From Zanthoxylum bungeanum (Eukaryota > Streptophyta > Magnoliopsida > Sapindales > Rutaceae), in contig SKCR01025325.1 of NCBI GenBank assembly GCA_019454045.1, positions 62,001 to 126,000 on the forward strand: a stretch of 64,000 bases of DNA, written 5' to 3'. Positions 33,801 through 44,257 of the stretch are shown here, piece by piece. Under the pieces are notes generated by a model. That model saw nothing but the letters and a program-made list of their open reading frames with translations, did not search any database and was not told where the DNA came from. The first letter of the stretch is position 1, and each line of letters starts with the position of its first letter. The translations under genes were made by a program, and so were the position numbers.

Positions 33801-34284
33801 GTGAACAGACCTCCTTCCATCATATTTCATGCATGTTTGCTTCTTTGGTCATCCCGTTTGCATTACATATCTAATTATCCACTTTTATTATTAATACTTT
33901 TATAGCTGTTGTTAGTTACGTTATTGCACTTCATTGTTTAATATGTCTATGGAATTATGCATCTGTCTTCCTTTTTATTTATTTACGTTTATGGGTGTGC
34001 GATGTGGGTTGTTTACATTATCTTGCATGTTTAGCATAAGACTTGGTTATACTATTGCGTAAATCTTTTCATTACAATTGGCAAAAGTAAGGGACCATTC
34101 CGAACCCAACGGTTTGAGGTCTTCCATTGCGAGGGGTGAGTGCGGCCTTAAATCATTTCCCAGCTCACACTGGGTGGCGACTCCATTTATTCTCCAGTTT
34201 AGTCCCCTGTGGGCTACTCCGTACTCCCGACCGGGCTCCGAGCCCGGACAGCGTCGTCCACTTCTGTACCATGCCTACACTTCT

Positions 34285-34464
34285 CTTCAACTTGGTTCAC
34301 AAAACATTATCCATGCTGTTTCTTGATTGTAGAATTATTGTAAGTTTGGGACCACTAACACCTTGCTTATCACGAGATTGGAAAGACTGCATCATTTAGA
34401 AAATTCAATGGATTGTGACAAATGTGATGTTGAAAAATAATTTGTCATACATGGAATTGGTCAG
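34285..34464. other. Short stretch between LTR insertions, unrecognised
   Basis: AT-rich sequence that continues the flank present before the solo Tat LTR inserted. I see no frame, repeat or motif in it. Confidence 0.4.
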
Positions 34465-35530
34465 TGATCGTAATTTTATACCGCACGCAAGCGCACGTAT
34501 CGTTCAAGTAATATAGTGACTATTAGTTAGATATCATACCCACATGGACTTACTATTTCTCATATTATACCAAGACTAACCTATTTAACTTAAACTAAAT
34601 TATTGGTTGAAAAATGAATGTTTATTATGAAATTAATTGAAAGTAAATAAATAGCAAATAATAATTTTGGAGATAAACTTTATATGCGAGAAGAACTTAG
34701 GGTTATAACTTTACTTAAGCATAAACGTAATGACTTCATGTATTTTTTTATTCGATTGGGTTGTTATAAATTATTGACCTAGAACACTAACTATCTATAA
34801 GCCTCTTTTGAGGTAGAAATATTCAACTAAACCAATTTACTATATGTTTATGTTAATTAATTTAAACCAAATTCATTAAAAATAAGTTCTAAAATTGGCA
34901 ACGCATGCCATGTAGATATATTTCTGTTATATATATAAATCTATTTAAAAAGAACTATATCATGTGCTATTATTCCCAAGGCTTAATCCAATTCCCTCCG
35001 TCGAGTTCTTAATGATTTACCAAGACTATTCTATTGTTGGCCAGACAAATAAATATGCATCAAAACACCGAGAATAATAAATAATAAATAACAAACCCTG
35101 TTCATTCCATTTGTGTTGGAAACTTCCGTAGTAAAACAACTTCAATTGAGTTATAATAAGTCTTGAAGATCTCGAAACAATTGGACAAGTATTTTGACAA
35201 TATCATATGGAGATATCAAAGTGATGTTCACTCTTTAGAAAATTCTAGAATATTAGTGCTCTAATTGACATGAGGTTAGTTTCATTGGAAATTAGACTCG
35301 AAGACGACAGCGTATATATAAAGAACGCAAGATTTATCCAAGGAACGAGAAAATTACAAGTGTTTTAAGTTACACCTAAAAAACCAGTTTGCGACGTGCG
35401 TTCGCGTTGCATTTGTCTTAGCGTTCTAATGCCCAAAGGTAAAAACTTTGCGTTTGAGGGGCGTTCGAATTCCTGTGCGTAACTATTCCCCTCCCCAAAC
35501 TTAATTGAGATATTATCCCCAATGTCTAAA
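34465..35530 (-). mobile_element. Gypsy LTR relic with post-pol motif
   Basis: On the minus strand the left end gives CGTGCGCTTGCG ... TATAAAATTACGATCA, matching the 3' end of the LTR at 3100-5067. Upstream in element sense, near 35490-35530, is GACATTGGGGATAAT ... AAGTTTGGGG, the usual post-pol signature of Athila/Tat elements. The LTR start and target duplication were not found, so it is a decayed 3' end. A TATATATA stretch lies near 35312. Confidence 0.55.
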
Positions 35531-35599
35531 AAGTAGAAGAAGAGTTTAGAAGACAGTACCTGGTTAGCTGGAATTCTACATCAAAAAAGAAAATTAAAG

Positions 35600-35980
35600 G
35601 TTAAGATCTAGATTTATCCGACGCTTCTTACCACGATCATTATCAAATCAGTTTATCTTGGAAATGATAGGGTCAATTTATGGTTCAAATGCCAAAAGTT
35701 GGTCAATTAAATCATGGCATTTCTGGCAGTGAAGAGGATATCTTTTACGGTTTTGAAATGAACCCATTTCTAGCACTGTAAAATTTCCTCCATTGTACCA
35801 AAGACACTTGACAAAGCAATAAAAGCTTCAACACAGTTAATCATTTCAACAAGTCATCGGACAACCTGACACGATGCATTCATCTCCGTTTGATGGTCCT
35901 AATCACATTCTCATCTGCCAAGGGTTTTGGGATGATTCCCAAGACTTGACTTCATCTTCCCTGTACAGCCCTTGAAAGTA
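35600..35980 (-). pseudogene. LOG-like pseudogene, C-terminal part
   Basis: Minus-strand fragments resemble cytokinin riboside 5'-monophosphate phosphoribohydrolase (LOG family, which releases active cytokinin from its nucleotide). From 35980 downward they read LSRAVQGR, stop, SQVLGIIPKPLADENVI, then EAFIAL-like and GTMEEI-like pieces near 35800-35850, and a possible C-terminal trace near 35640-35700. The catalytic PGGxGTxxE loop is degraded to a GTMEE-like remnant. Similarity runs across several normal exons without recognisable introns, suggesting a retrocopy. The 5' part continues at 46232-46400 on the far side of E2. Confidence 0.7.
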
Positions 35981-37947
35981 TGTTGGTTTCTATAATATGT
36001 CCCAAACAAAGATTAAGCATGTGAAATACTATAAAGAATATATATATAAACATGAAGTATGGCGGAATCATACTTACAATATCTTGTGATGAAGAAGATG
36101 ATCAAATGGTAGAAGCTCCAAGTTATGGAAGATTCGGCCAAGAGGAGGAAGAAGACTTGAAGCTCCAAGCTTTTGTATTCCAAGCTCTTTGATGGTTTCC
36201 CTATCACCTCTTTTGATCCCTTGCTTGTGCTAGTAAAAATGGAGAATAGAAGATCAAATCTTCCTTGCCCTTGTCAATGGAGTTCACGGCAATTTGAGAG
36301 AGAGAGAGAGATTTTGTGTAAAGTCTTAATTGATTTTGTTTTACCAAAAATCAATTTATATTTATGTCATAATTTTATTAAATTAATAATAAATCTATGA
36401 CATAAACCATGCAATGGCTTAGAGTGTCAAACACTCAAACTCCATGCAAAACTTTGAGTGTAATGCACACTATCACCATGCAATGCCTAGAGTGTTTTGT
36501 ACACTATTAACATGCAATGCCTTATCAATAAAATAATGCATATAATGACAAGTGTCATGTGGGCCCCACACGTTTCCAAATGAAAGTGGGCCCACATCCA
36601 CTCACGCGTTCGGGTTCGATATTTCCGAAATACCGAACTTACGTCGCGACGTTAATTCAATCGAATTTAAATAAATAACCGCGCCTAGCGAAATTATTAT
36701 TTACGTCGCTAACGAATTATTTCTAAATTAACTCGTATGCCCGAATTAAAATCTAATTTTAATTTCGCGTCGAAATCGAATTTCAATTATTATATCGAAT
36801 ATAATAATCTTACTGATTATTCCAAATTAATCGTTCTCTCTCTCTAAATAAGGCACTTTATCCAAGATAAAGTTTCTCCAATTAATCCAAGATTAATTAA
36901 TTCGAATCAAATATCATAGGTGAATCTTCGGGAAGCGACCCAAGAGACCTCCGGATATTTTGGCAGTAAATACGGTCGTCGGATAATCCGAACACGTACG
37001 TACCTCGTACTACGTCTTTACCGATTCACAAGACAAGGTTGGCTTCTAGCAAAGCGCCATGCCTACCCAATTCTCCAGAAATATTCTTATAGGAATATAA
37101 GATCTATATCAAGCGTAGTATACCGTAGTATTGCGTACATCGATCCAGTATCGGATGATCACATGCTAGGCCTAGGGCTGGAGATGTGTCTGCCCCGTAC
37201 GAAACATATATCGGACATCAAGCAACTAGTCTCTTTAAATCGGACAATCCTGACCTGGTCATATTGTCCCGACGGTTGCAACCTTTTATAGAGTACTAGT
37301 TCTGTGCCCTGCGTGATCATCACCTCCATATGTCTGAAGCGATACTTCCATCTTGACATCACATCCAGTACACTACGCTTCTCGATAAACCCAGAAGAGG
37401 TGTACACAGAACCGGTTAAGGTCCCCAACCACCAAAACCAAAGTTTACCGATTGTCGCAAGTACTAGCGATGTAAGTCTCAGGTTAAGACCATATACACC
37501 TACCCTGATGCGGCCTCCCATAGACACATAGACATACTACCAATGGGATTCCGCGGGGTCTATCCAGAGCGAAGTGTGTTTTCCGCACCATCGGTAAAAC
37601 ACAACCTCCTATCGCACTTGCATAAGTATCCAATACTTAAATATATGAGAACTATGCCGTTGTGCCCTCACAACGTGCACAAGCGCAATACTAGCCTATT
37701 CCGCATTATCGATGTCCAGTCTCGATAATACTACGGCTAGGGATATTTAATGATTAAACCTTTATGGATTGATACTGTCTCATATCATCTCAATCCAGTA
37801 CTAATCATATGGACTTTCGCCATTTATATATCAAAGTAAATAAAATTACAAAACGGCAAAAGGCAATTTCATTATCACATAGTTAATTTTGTACAATAAT
37901 ACAATATCATTTACAAACAGTGACACTATGGGACATAATGTCTAACA
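35981..37947 (-). repeat. E2 3' LTR
   Basis: TGTTGG to TAACA. Against the right-hand LTR I count about 5 substitutions and about 10 short indels. The interior has AATTAATC-type repeats and ACGTCGCGACGT palindromes near 36651. A reverse-frame opening near 36920-37291 lacks an ATG start. Confidence 0.92.
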
Positions 37948-37962
37948 ATCTCCCACTTGGCC
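37948..37962 (-). other. Polypurine tract of E2
   Basis: On the minus strand GGCCAAGTGGGAGAT directly precedes the 3' LTR, the same as in E1 and E3. It also overlaps the end of the RNase H frame. Confidence 0.8.
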
Positions 37963-38545
37963 TATAGCCAGTCACTCAAGCATCTAATACCCGAACTATG
38001 TATGTGTCGTTCAAAAACTTGCTGAATGACAGCCTTCGTCAGCGGGTCTGCAATGTTATCATCTGATGTGACCTTCTCGACTTTTACATCGCCACGATGT
38101 ATAATCTCCCGAATCAGATGGTAACGTCGAAGAACATGCTTGGACCGTTGATGAGACCTTGGTTCCTTAGCCTGCGCTATAGCCCCGTTATTGTCACAAT
38201 ACAATGGAATGGGCTCTGCTGCTAACGGAACTACTCCTAATCCGATTAGGAACTTTCGGATCCAAACTGCCTCCTTTGCTGCTTCAGATGCAGCGATGTA
38301 CTCCGCTTCTGTTGTTGAATCGGAAACAGTATCTTGCTTGGAAGATTTCCAGCTCACTGCTCCGTTATTCAAACAAAAAATGTACCCAGATTGTGACCTG
38401 TAGTCATCCTTGTCGGTTTGGAAACTTGCATCGGTATACCCAGATACCGCAAGTTCTCCACCTCCATAAATTAAGAAAGCATCCTTAGTTCGTTTAAGAT
38501 ATTTAAGGATATTCTTAACTGCTATCAGTGACCTTCACCTGGATC
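37962..38545 (-). CDS. Copia pol: RNase H domain (E2)
   Basis: The frame 37962-38372 (136 residues) encodes the copia RNase H: SWKSSKQDTVSDSTTEAEY, the EAVWIRKFL helix, the LYCDNNGAIA metal-site stretch, KHVLRRYHLIRE and DNIADPLTK near the end. Similarity extends upstream to about 38545, linking to the RT frame through a frameshift. RNase H removes the RNA of the RNA-DNA hybrid during reverse transcription. It terminates almost at the 3' LTR, as usual. The DSTTEAEY and CDN acidic residues are retained. Confidence 0.88.
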
Positions 38546-39756
38546 GGCTGATAGCGACTACACATGCTCAAAGCATATGAGACATCAGGTCGTGTACATA
38601 TCATGGCATACATGATCGATCCGACTGCCGAGGCGAACGGTATCCGACTCATGTTGTCTCTCTCTTCCTGAGTCTTAGGACACATGTCCTTAGACAGAGA
38701 GGTACCACGTACCATTGGAACCAATCCCCTCTTGGATTGTTCCATGTTGAATCGCTTCAACACTTTATCAATGTATGTACTCTGGGAGAGTCGAAGCAGC
38801 TTTCTAGATCTATCCCGGTAGATCTTTATTCCAAGAATAAAGGCTGCTTCTCCCAGATCTTTCATGGAGAATTTTAATGAAAGCCAAGCTTTCACCGACG
38901 TTAGCATGGGAATGTCATTGCCTATCAGCAATACGTCGTCGACATAAAGGACGATAAAAGTAAGTGCTCTCCCACTAACCTTCTTGTATACACAAGGGTC
39001 ATCCGCGTTTTGCACGAAATCATATTCTTTTATGATCTCATCAAAACGTTGATTCCATGACCGTGATGCTTGCTTCAATCCATAAATGGATCGATTTAAC
39101 TTACAAACCTTGTTTGCAAGTCTTGGCACGATAAAACCGTCAGGCTGTTGCATATAAACATCCTCCAAAAGGTTTCCGTTAAGGAAAGCGGTTTTAACGT
39201 CCATCTGCCATATCTCGAAGTCGAAATATGCAGCTATTGCAAGCATTATCCGAATGGATTTAATCATGGCAACGGGTGAGAAGGTCTCGTCATAATCAAT
39301 ACCGTATTGTTGACGATACCCCTTCGCTACAAGCCTAGCTTTGTACGTTTGTACGTTGCCATCCATGTCGGTCTTCTTCTTGAAGATCCATCTGCATCCA
39401 ATAGGCTTTACGCCTTCTGGTGCATCAACCAGTGTCCAAACTTGGTTGGCGTACATGGAATCCATCTCGGACTTCATGGCTTCTTGCCATAAAGCGGAAT
39501 CGATATTTCGTATCGCTTCCTCATACGTAGCCGGCTCATTATCCTCAATCAGATTAATATCTACATGAGGTGAGATCAGGAACCCATACCTCTCAGGTAC
39601 TGTTCTGACTCTCTCCGACCTACGCGGTCCTTGTGTATGTGAAGTTTGTGGTACAGACTCATCCTGGACGGTCTGTTCTTGTTCCTTCGTTGATTCATTG
39701 CCAGGAACAGTATCACTACGATCTTCATCGAGTTCTACTTTCCTCCCACTTACCAC
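38515..39756 (-). CDS. Copia pol: reverse transcriptase domain (E2)
   Basis: A 413-residue frame. The acidic linker with SERV-RTVPERYG is followed by the RVT_2 domain: GCRWIFKKKTDMDG, ARLVAKGYRQ, DYDETFSPVAMIKSIR, QMDVKTAFLNG, QPDGF, then the catalytic YVDD (within VLYVDDVLLIG), DLGEA-FILGIKI and GSIMYAMICTRPD. All expected catalytic motifs are present. The frame ends by a shift near 38530, after which the protein continues as RNase H. Reverse transcriptase copies element RNA to DNA in the cytoplasmic particle. The true upstream continuation reaches about 39830 before another shift. Confidence 0.93.
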   Translation of the reverse strand: MVSGRKVELDEDRSDTVPGNESTKEQEQTVQDESVPQTSHTQGPRRSERVRTVPERYGFLISPHVDINLIEDNEPATYEEAIRNIDSALWQEAMKSEMDSMYANQVWTLVDAPEGVKPIGCRWIFKKKTDMDGNVQTYKARLVAKGYRQQYGIDYDETFSPVAMIKSIRIMLAIAAYFDFEIWQMDVKTAFLNGNLLEDVYMQQPDGFIVPRLANKVCKLNRSIYGLKQASRSWNQRFDEIIKEYDFVQNADDPCVYKKVSGRALTFIVLYVDDVLLIGNDIPMLTSVKAWLSLKFSMKDLGEAAFILGIKIYRDRSRKLLRLSQSTYIDKVLKRFNMEQSKRGLVPMVRGTSLSKDMCPKTQEERDNMSRIPFASAVGSIMYAMICTRPDVSYALSMCSRYQPIQVKVTDSS

Positions 39757-39775
39757 TGCATTTATAAAATCCTTC

Positions 39776-39973
39776 TCAAGAAAAATGCTTGTAGAGCAAC
39801 AAATACTTTGTTCTCTTGTGGGTGATAGAAGTAATATCCTTGGTTTCCCTAGGATATCCTACAAAAAGGCATTTATCAGTTTTGGGTTCAAGTTTGGTAC
39901 TTTCCAAACGTTTAACATGTGCCCAGCATCCCCAAATCTTCAGGAAAGAGAACCCGGTTTCCTTCCTGTCCAT
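39776..39973 (-). CDS. Copia pol: integrase C-terminal segment (E2)
   Basis: A short frame of 65 residues, with FLKIWGCWAHVKR and KCLFVGYPRETK, is the part just after the catalytic core, ending in the conserved GYP motif. It is offset from both neighbouring frames by single-base shifts near 39955 and 39815. In an intact element it would be continuous with both. Confidence 0.85.
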   Translation of the reverse strand: MDRKETGFSFLKIWGCWAHVKRLESTKLEPKTDKCLFVGYPRETKDITSITHKRTKYLLLYKHFS

Positions 39974-40746
39974 ATCTCATATGGAGTCTGTTCAACAGAC
40001 TTCGACGGTACTTTATTCAAAATAAGTATAGCACTGTTTAATGCGTATCCCCAGAAGGATATTGGTAGCTCAGTGCGACTCATCATTGACCTTACCATGT
40101 CCAACAAGGTGCGGTTTCTCCGTTCGGACACACCGTTTAATTGCGGTGTTCCAGGAGGAGTCCACTGTGAAAGAATACCATATTCTTTCAAGTAATCTTG
40201 AAACTCATAACTTAAGTATTCGCCACCACGGTCTGACCGTAATGTCTTAATACTCTTCCCTGTTTGTTTCTCCACTTCGTGTCGAAACTCTTTGAATTTC
40301 TCAAAAGTTTCCGACTTGTGTCTCATAAGATACACATAACCGTAACGAGATGCATCATCTGTAAAGGTTACGAAGTAGTGAAATCCACCTCTAGCCTGGC
40401 TAGACATGGGCCCGCATACGTCAGTATGAACGAGAGCTAACAGTTCTGTGGTACGTTCACCTTTACCGCTAAAAGGTGATTTAGGCATTTTGCCTAAAAG
40501 ACAAGATTCGCAGACGTCATATGAATTGAGATCAAATTCGTCCAAGTACCCACTCTTCGAAAGTGTGGATATGCGAGTCTTGTTAATGTGTCCTAGACGA
40601 CAATGCCACATATAAGCTTCATCTTTTAGATTACTCCTTTTGAGCCTTTTGTTTGTCATTTTAGGAGATTCATTTATATTCAAAATATAAAGACCGTTAT
40701 TTGCAACAGCTGTGCAAATTTCTGCATCATTTTTATATATAAACAC
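39940..40746 (-). CDS. Copia pol: integrase (E2)
   Basis: A 268-residue frame. First comes the GAG_pre-integrase zinc module (WHCRLGHIN ... CESCLLGK), then the catalytic core with HTDVCGPM (first D), FTDDASRYGYVYL, LRSDRGGEY (second D) and the PGTPQLNGVSERRNRT stretch with the catalytic E, so the D,D,E triad is intact. Integrase inserts the cDNA into the genome. The frame joins the upstream protease part (40680-40895) through a one-base shift near 40740. Integrase before reverse transcriptase is diagnostic for copia. Confidence 0.93.
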   Translation of the reverse strand: MFIYKNDAEICTAVANNGLYILNINESPKMTNKRLKRSNLKDEAYMWHCRLGHINKTRISTLSKSGYLDEFDLNSYDVCESCLLGKMPKSPFSGKGERTTELLALVHTDVCGPMSSQARGGFHYFVTFTDDASRYGYVYLMRHKSETFEKFKEFRHEVEKQTGKSIKTLRSDRGGEYLSYEFQDYLKEYGILSQWTPPGTPQLNGVSERRNRTLLDMVRSMMSRTELPISFWGYALNSAILILNKVPSKSVEQTPYEIWTGRKPGSLS

Positions 40747-40895
40747 CCAGTGTTTCTAAATACAAAAGTGTAACCCTGCTGGGTTAACAAGGATACAGAT
40801 ATAATATTCCTAGTTAAACTAGGTACAAAATAACAGTTTAAAAGTTTAAGTACATGCCCTGAGGGCAGTTCTAAAACAAAAGTCCCTACGGCCAA
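40680..40895 (-). CDS. Copia pol: protease C-terminal part and linker (E2)
   Basis: A 71-residue frame with AVGTFVLELPSGHVLKL, then CYFVPSLTRNIISVSLL, the typical copia stretch between protease active site and integrase. It overlaps the neighbouring frames at both ends, marking two frameshifts, near 40915-40935 and 40740. Confidence 0.85.
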   Translation of the reverse strand: MAVGTFVLELPSGHVLKLLNCYFVPSLTRNIISVSLLTQQGYTFVFRNTGCLYIKMMQKFAQLLQITVFIF

Positions 40896-41905
40896 AACAG
40901 CAACTGGTGTTCCGTTTCCGACCGTAGATCCATCTCCCCTGACGCCAGCATCCTGCTATCATGCAGATCCTGCACATCAGTACAAATATGAGCACCACAA
41001 CCAGAATCAAAAATCCAATTTTTAAAACTAGAAGTATTCATATTTATCTCAATAACAAACATACCAGAGGCGGTAGCCTTGCCACCCTTGCTATCCTCCT
41101 TCTGCACAATGCTTATTTGGCAGTCACGTTTCCAGTGACCCCTCTTGCCGCAGTTAAGGCAGATGTCGCGAGATTTGTCCTTTGGCTTCCTAGAAGCCAC
41201 TGTCAACTTGCCTTTGCCCTTCTTTTTGAACTTCCTCTTCCTCGCACCTCCAATTGCCATGGGCCTAGCCTTTGGCGCATGAGAGGTCGATGCATAATGC
41301 GCCTCGCGCTTGCTCCCCTTTAGGAGTTCCCTTTCGGACTCCTTCAGCACGGACAACAACTCTCCGAGAGTGTCGTCAGTATCCATCAACTTATAGTTGA
41401 CGATGATTTGTTTCCAAGTATCGGGCAGCGATTGTAATATCATATCAATCGTCAGCTCTGCCTCCAAGACAATGCCCATATTGGCTAACTCATCTATGTC
41501 AGCGATCATTTGAGTCCCGTGGGCCTCAACTGATGCGCCATCTGTCATCCGGGAGCGGAAGAGTTTCCTTACTAGCTCGTACCTCTTCATCCCCTTGTTA
41601 GTGCGGTGAAGATCACGCAATCTTGCCATCATGTTATAGGGATCCAAGTCCCTGTTTTGGCGTCTTAAAGCTGGGTCATTGCAGCTAGCATAACTGACTG
41701 AGCTTGGTCACAATCGTCACTATGAGTCTTCCATAACTCTAGCTCCAGTGGCTCAGTGGGTTAGGCGGGAGAGGCCTCTGAATAGTATACAGTACCCTCT
41801 CAGCCCCAAGCACTATCTTGAGGTTCATTTCCCAGTCGGCAAAGTTTGTCCCTTTGAAGACATTATCGCCCATGATTATGTCGCGGATATTACCTTTGCC
41901 AGTCA
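40886..41905 (-). CDS. Copia gag with zinc knuckle and protease start (E2)
   Basis: The main frame 40886-41647 has the Gag middle (LRDLHR, ELVRKLFRSRM, ILQSLPDTWKQ), a Lys/Arg-rich basic patch, a perfect CX2CX4HX4C knuckle (CLNCGKRGHWKRDC) that binds RNA, and the protease active site WIFDSGCGAHIC. Upstream, between about 41670 and 41905, the N-terminal Gag is visible in other frames (FADWEMNLKIVLGAE, then LELWKTHSDDCDQAQSVMLA), separated by a stop near 41750 and two shifts. The initiating ATG is not certain; one candidate reads MGDNVFKGT near 41890. Gag assembles the particle that packages element RNA. Confidence 0.88.
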
Positions 41906-44243
41906 TCTTGACAACTATAGTCCAACTATAAAGTCAACGATGTTATGGGTACAGTCAAACTGTTACAAGTAAAATAACAATATATTAGTCCAACTAATAT
42001 TTAAAATATTGACGAAATAATTTTGAAAGACGAGTAAGGCTAATTATCTGAACGAGATTGCAAATTCAATAATAGCCTCCCACTATTTTCTTCAAGTTTC
42101 TAACCCTCTGTAGAGAACTCGGGAAATCGAATTTCCTTGGGCTAGGATCCCGTTAAATAACACACAACCTTGACTTTGGCCAATAAAAATTGTATGCTAT
42201 TTAACTTAGGTAGATCTCCATGATCAATTGGATCTCATCCAATTCCTAGATCCGGTTAGGTGGACATCCAAGTCCGAAACATATGTATAATGCCAATGTA
42301 ACCATTACATTTTCCTAACCCTATCCTCCGAATCATCTAGGCCTTGGCTTTGGCCAAAAACAAACCTAGTGATTCCAGTTAAGCGGGACCCATTGACGAG
42401 GAAAGTTTCGTAATCAATGTCGTTGGACAAAAAGTGATCTTGACTTTGGCCAATAAAAATCACGATTTGGACAAGACACCGATATGCAACAAAACTCTCA
42501 TGATTCAAGTACATCCTTGATTGACAAAGGTCTTGACTTTGGTCAAAAACAAACCAATGCAACTTCGGATCTTAAACAAGAATCATTCAATGGAAGGATA
42601 TTCGCTTAATATAAATTGAGGGATTTTCGCGTAATTGGCAACCAATTTATTTATCTTTGTTAGGTCTCATCATCATACACCCTTAAGCATGCTTCTAAAA
42701 CATCATAAAGCGCGTAAAGTAAAATAATAGTGATATGCGGATGGATATATAAACAACTTGTTCCTAGAACAATCACTCCCTTTCCTTCCCCGCTAGCACT
42801 ATTCTACTTCTACCCAATTACATAATACAATAAGAAAACCTCATTTACATTGAGGGGAATTAGGTGAGAAGAGAATACAAAGAGAGAAAAGAGATAAGGC
42901 TGGACACGCAGGTCCAATTTATAAATTCCAATTTACAATAATTTCTAAAATTACCCTTCCCTTCTAATATCCATCCGATATACACTATTCATTCATCACA
43001 TACATATATATTCAAACAGACATGCTTCTACAACCAATCTAATCCAATTAATTAGTCTTTGTTAAAGTGATCATCCAATGTTCAAACAACGGTTTGATTT
43101 TGCGCGAGTCCAACTCGATTGAGAATAAGTACATAAGGTACGAATTCGCGAATTATATCGAACTACTTATTAAATCTAATTTAATTCGTATTCAATACTA
43201 ATTCAATTATTTAATTCCAAATTAAATGTTACACTTTTAATGTACTTTAAAGACTTAGATTCTAAATCTAATCTTATTGGGCTCAAAGCCCAACTAACAT
43301 CCAATGTTGAATTTAATTCAAGTCAAATGGACTTAATTGATTTATTAAGGCTTGGGCTTTGGTCAATGTGGGTCAAACCTAATTACCAAGCCCAAATAAG
43401 GAATCACCCTTAAGGCCATAAAACCAATTTTAAGCCCATAAGGCCTAATTAAATTATTAAAGCCCATTAATTAATGTTTAATATTCCAAACATTAAAGTC
43501 CAATTAATTAAAGTGTAATACCAAGATTAATGTATAAACCAAATATTTCAAAAATACCCATTTAATTTATTAATCATCAATTTTTCAAAATAAATGTCCA
43601 ACATGAATTTTAACAAAAATCAACTCCTTTACATGTCCTATGTATTCGGCCAAGGTGAGTTTTTTTTGTGTCGATTTGTTTTTCAATCCGATTGAATTAT
43701 TAATCTACGTCCCGTACACGTTCTAAGTCATCCAATGATCTTAAACACAAAAAATTTCAATCCACTCCAAGTAGCAACACATTCGGCCAAGGCATGAATT
43801 TGGGGAAAAATTCATCCAATGCATTTTTCATAAAATTGATTCCATGTATCATCATTCTATATACATGTAAGCATTCTTATTAATCAAATTTCACAAGAAC
43901 ATGCTTCAATCAATTTCACCATATCATTCGGCCAAGGTCAAAATTTTGGGGAAAAATCATCCAATGGATTTTTCATAAAATTGATTCCATGTATCATCAT
44001 TCTATATACATGCAAGCATACTTATTCATCAAATTTCACAAGAACATGCTTTAACCAATTTTATCACACCATTCGGCCAAGGTTAAAATTTTGGGGAAAA
44101 ATCATCCAATGCATTTTTCATAAAATTGATTTCATATAACATCATTCTATATACATGCAAGCATACTTATTCATCAAATTTCACAAGAACATGCTTCAAC
44201 CAATTTTATCAAATTTTAACCTAAAGTTTCATGCTTAACCTAG
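41906..44243 (-). other. E2 untranslated leader, over 2.3 kb
   Basis: There is no convincing gene between primer site and gag. Reversed copies of the TTGGCCAAAGTC motif lie near 42172, 42343, 42451 and 42532. A threefold block with ATTCGGCCAAGG ... TTTCATAAAATTGATT and CATCATTCTATATACATG recurs at about 43780-43880, 43920-44010 and 44070-44165, a tandem triplication with a spacing near 140-150 bp. The frame at 42305-42562 is in element sense, but without known motifs. Confidence 0.7.
43780..44215 (-). repeat. Three ~145-bp tandem repeats in the E2 leader
   Basis: Each unit contains CATTCGGCCAAGG, a TTTTGGGGAAAAAT-CATCCAATG stretch, TTTTCATAAAATTGATT and TCATCATTCTATATACATG. The three units are close to identical, indicating recent duplication just downstream of the primer site. 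Confidence 0.85.
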
Positions 44244-44257
44244 CTCAATGATACCAT
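44244..44257 (-). other. Primer-binding site of E2 (partly matching)
   Basis: On the minus strand TGGTATCATTGAGC follows the 5' LTR after one base. The first eight bases match the initiator-Met tRNA site, then TT is inserted or substituted before GAGC. E1 and the 11186-11199 site have the standard TGGTATCAGAGC. Confidence 0.75.

Larger units (their letters stand above)
30926..34279 (+). repeat. Solo LTR of a Tat/Ogre-like gypsy element (duplication CTTCT)
   Basis: It starts TGTAGACACTTGCATTT and ends GCCTACA, 3354 bp, with a perfect 5-bp target duplication CTTCT (30921-30925, 34280-34284). A TATA motif (ATTATAAAAAGG) lies near 31467. GGTGGCGACTCC near 34171-34182 and the GAGGGGTGAGTGCGGCC block also occur, reversed, in the LTRs at 51748 and 63196. 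The length, ends and GGCGACTCC motif fit Tat/Ogre-type LTRs, which can be several kb. Small open frames between 31970 and 34400 belong to the LTR repeats. Confidence 0.85.

Noticed and set aside
31970..34400. Several 60-150-codon frames
   Set aside because: All lie within or at the edge of the solo Tat-like LTR, overlap its internal repeats, and lack domains.
36920..37291. 123-codon open frame, identical at 45199-45570 and similar at 49017-49325
   Set aside because: It is repeated because it lies in the copia LTRs, runs antisense to the elements, begins with GTG rather than ATG, and is broken in the E1 and E4 LTRs.
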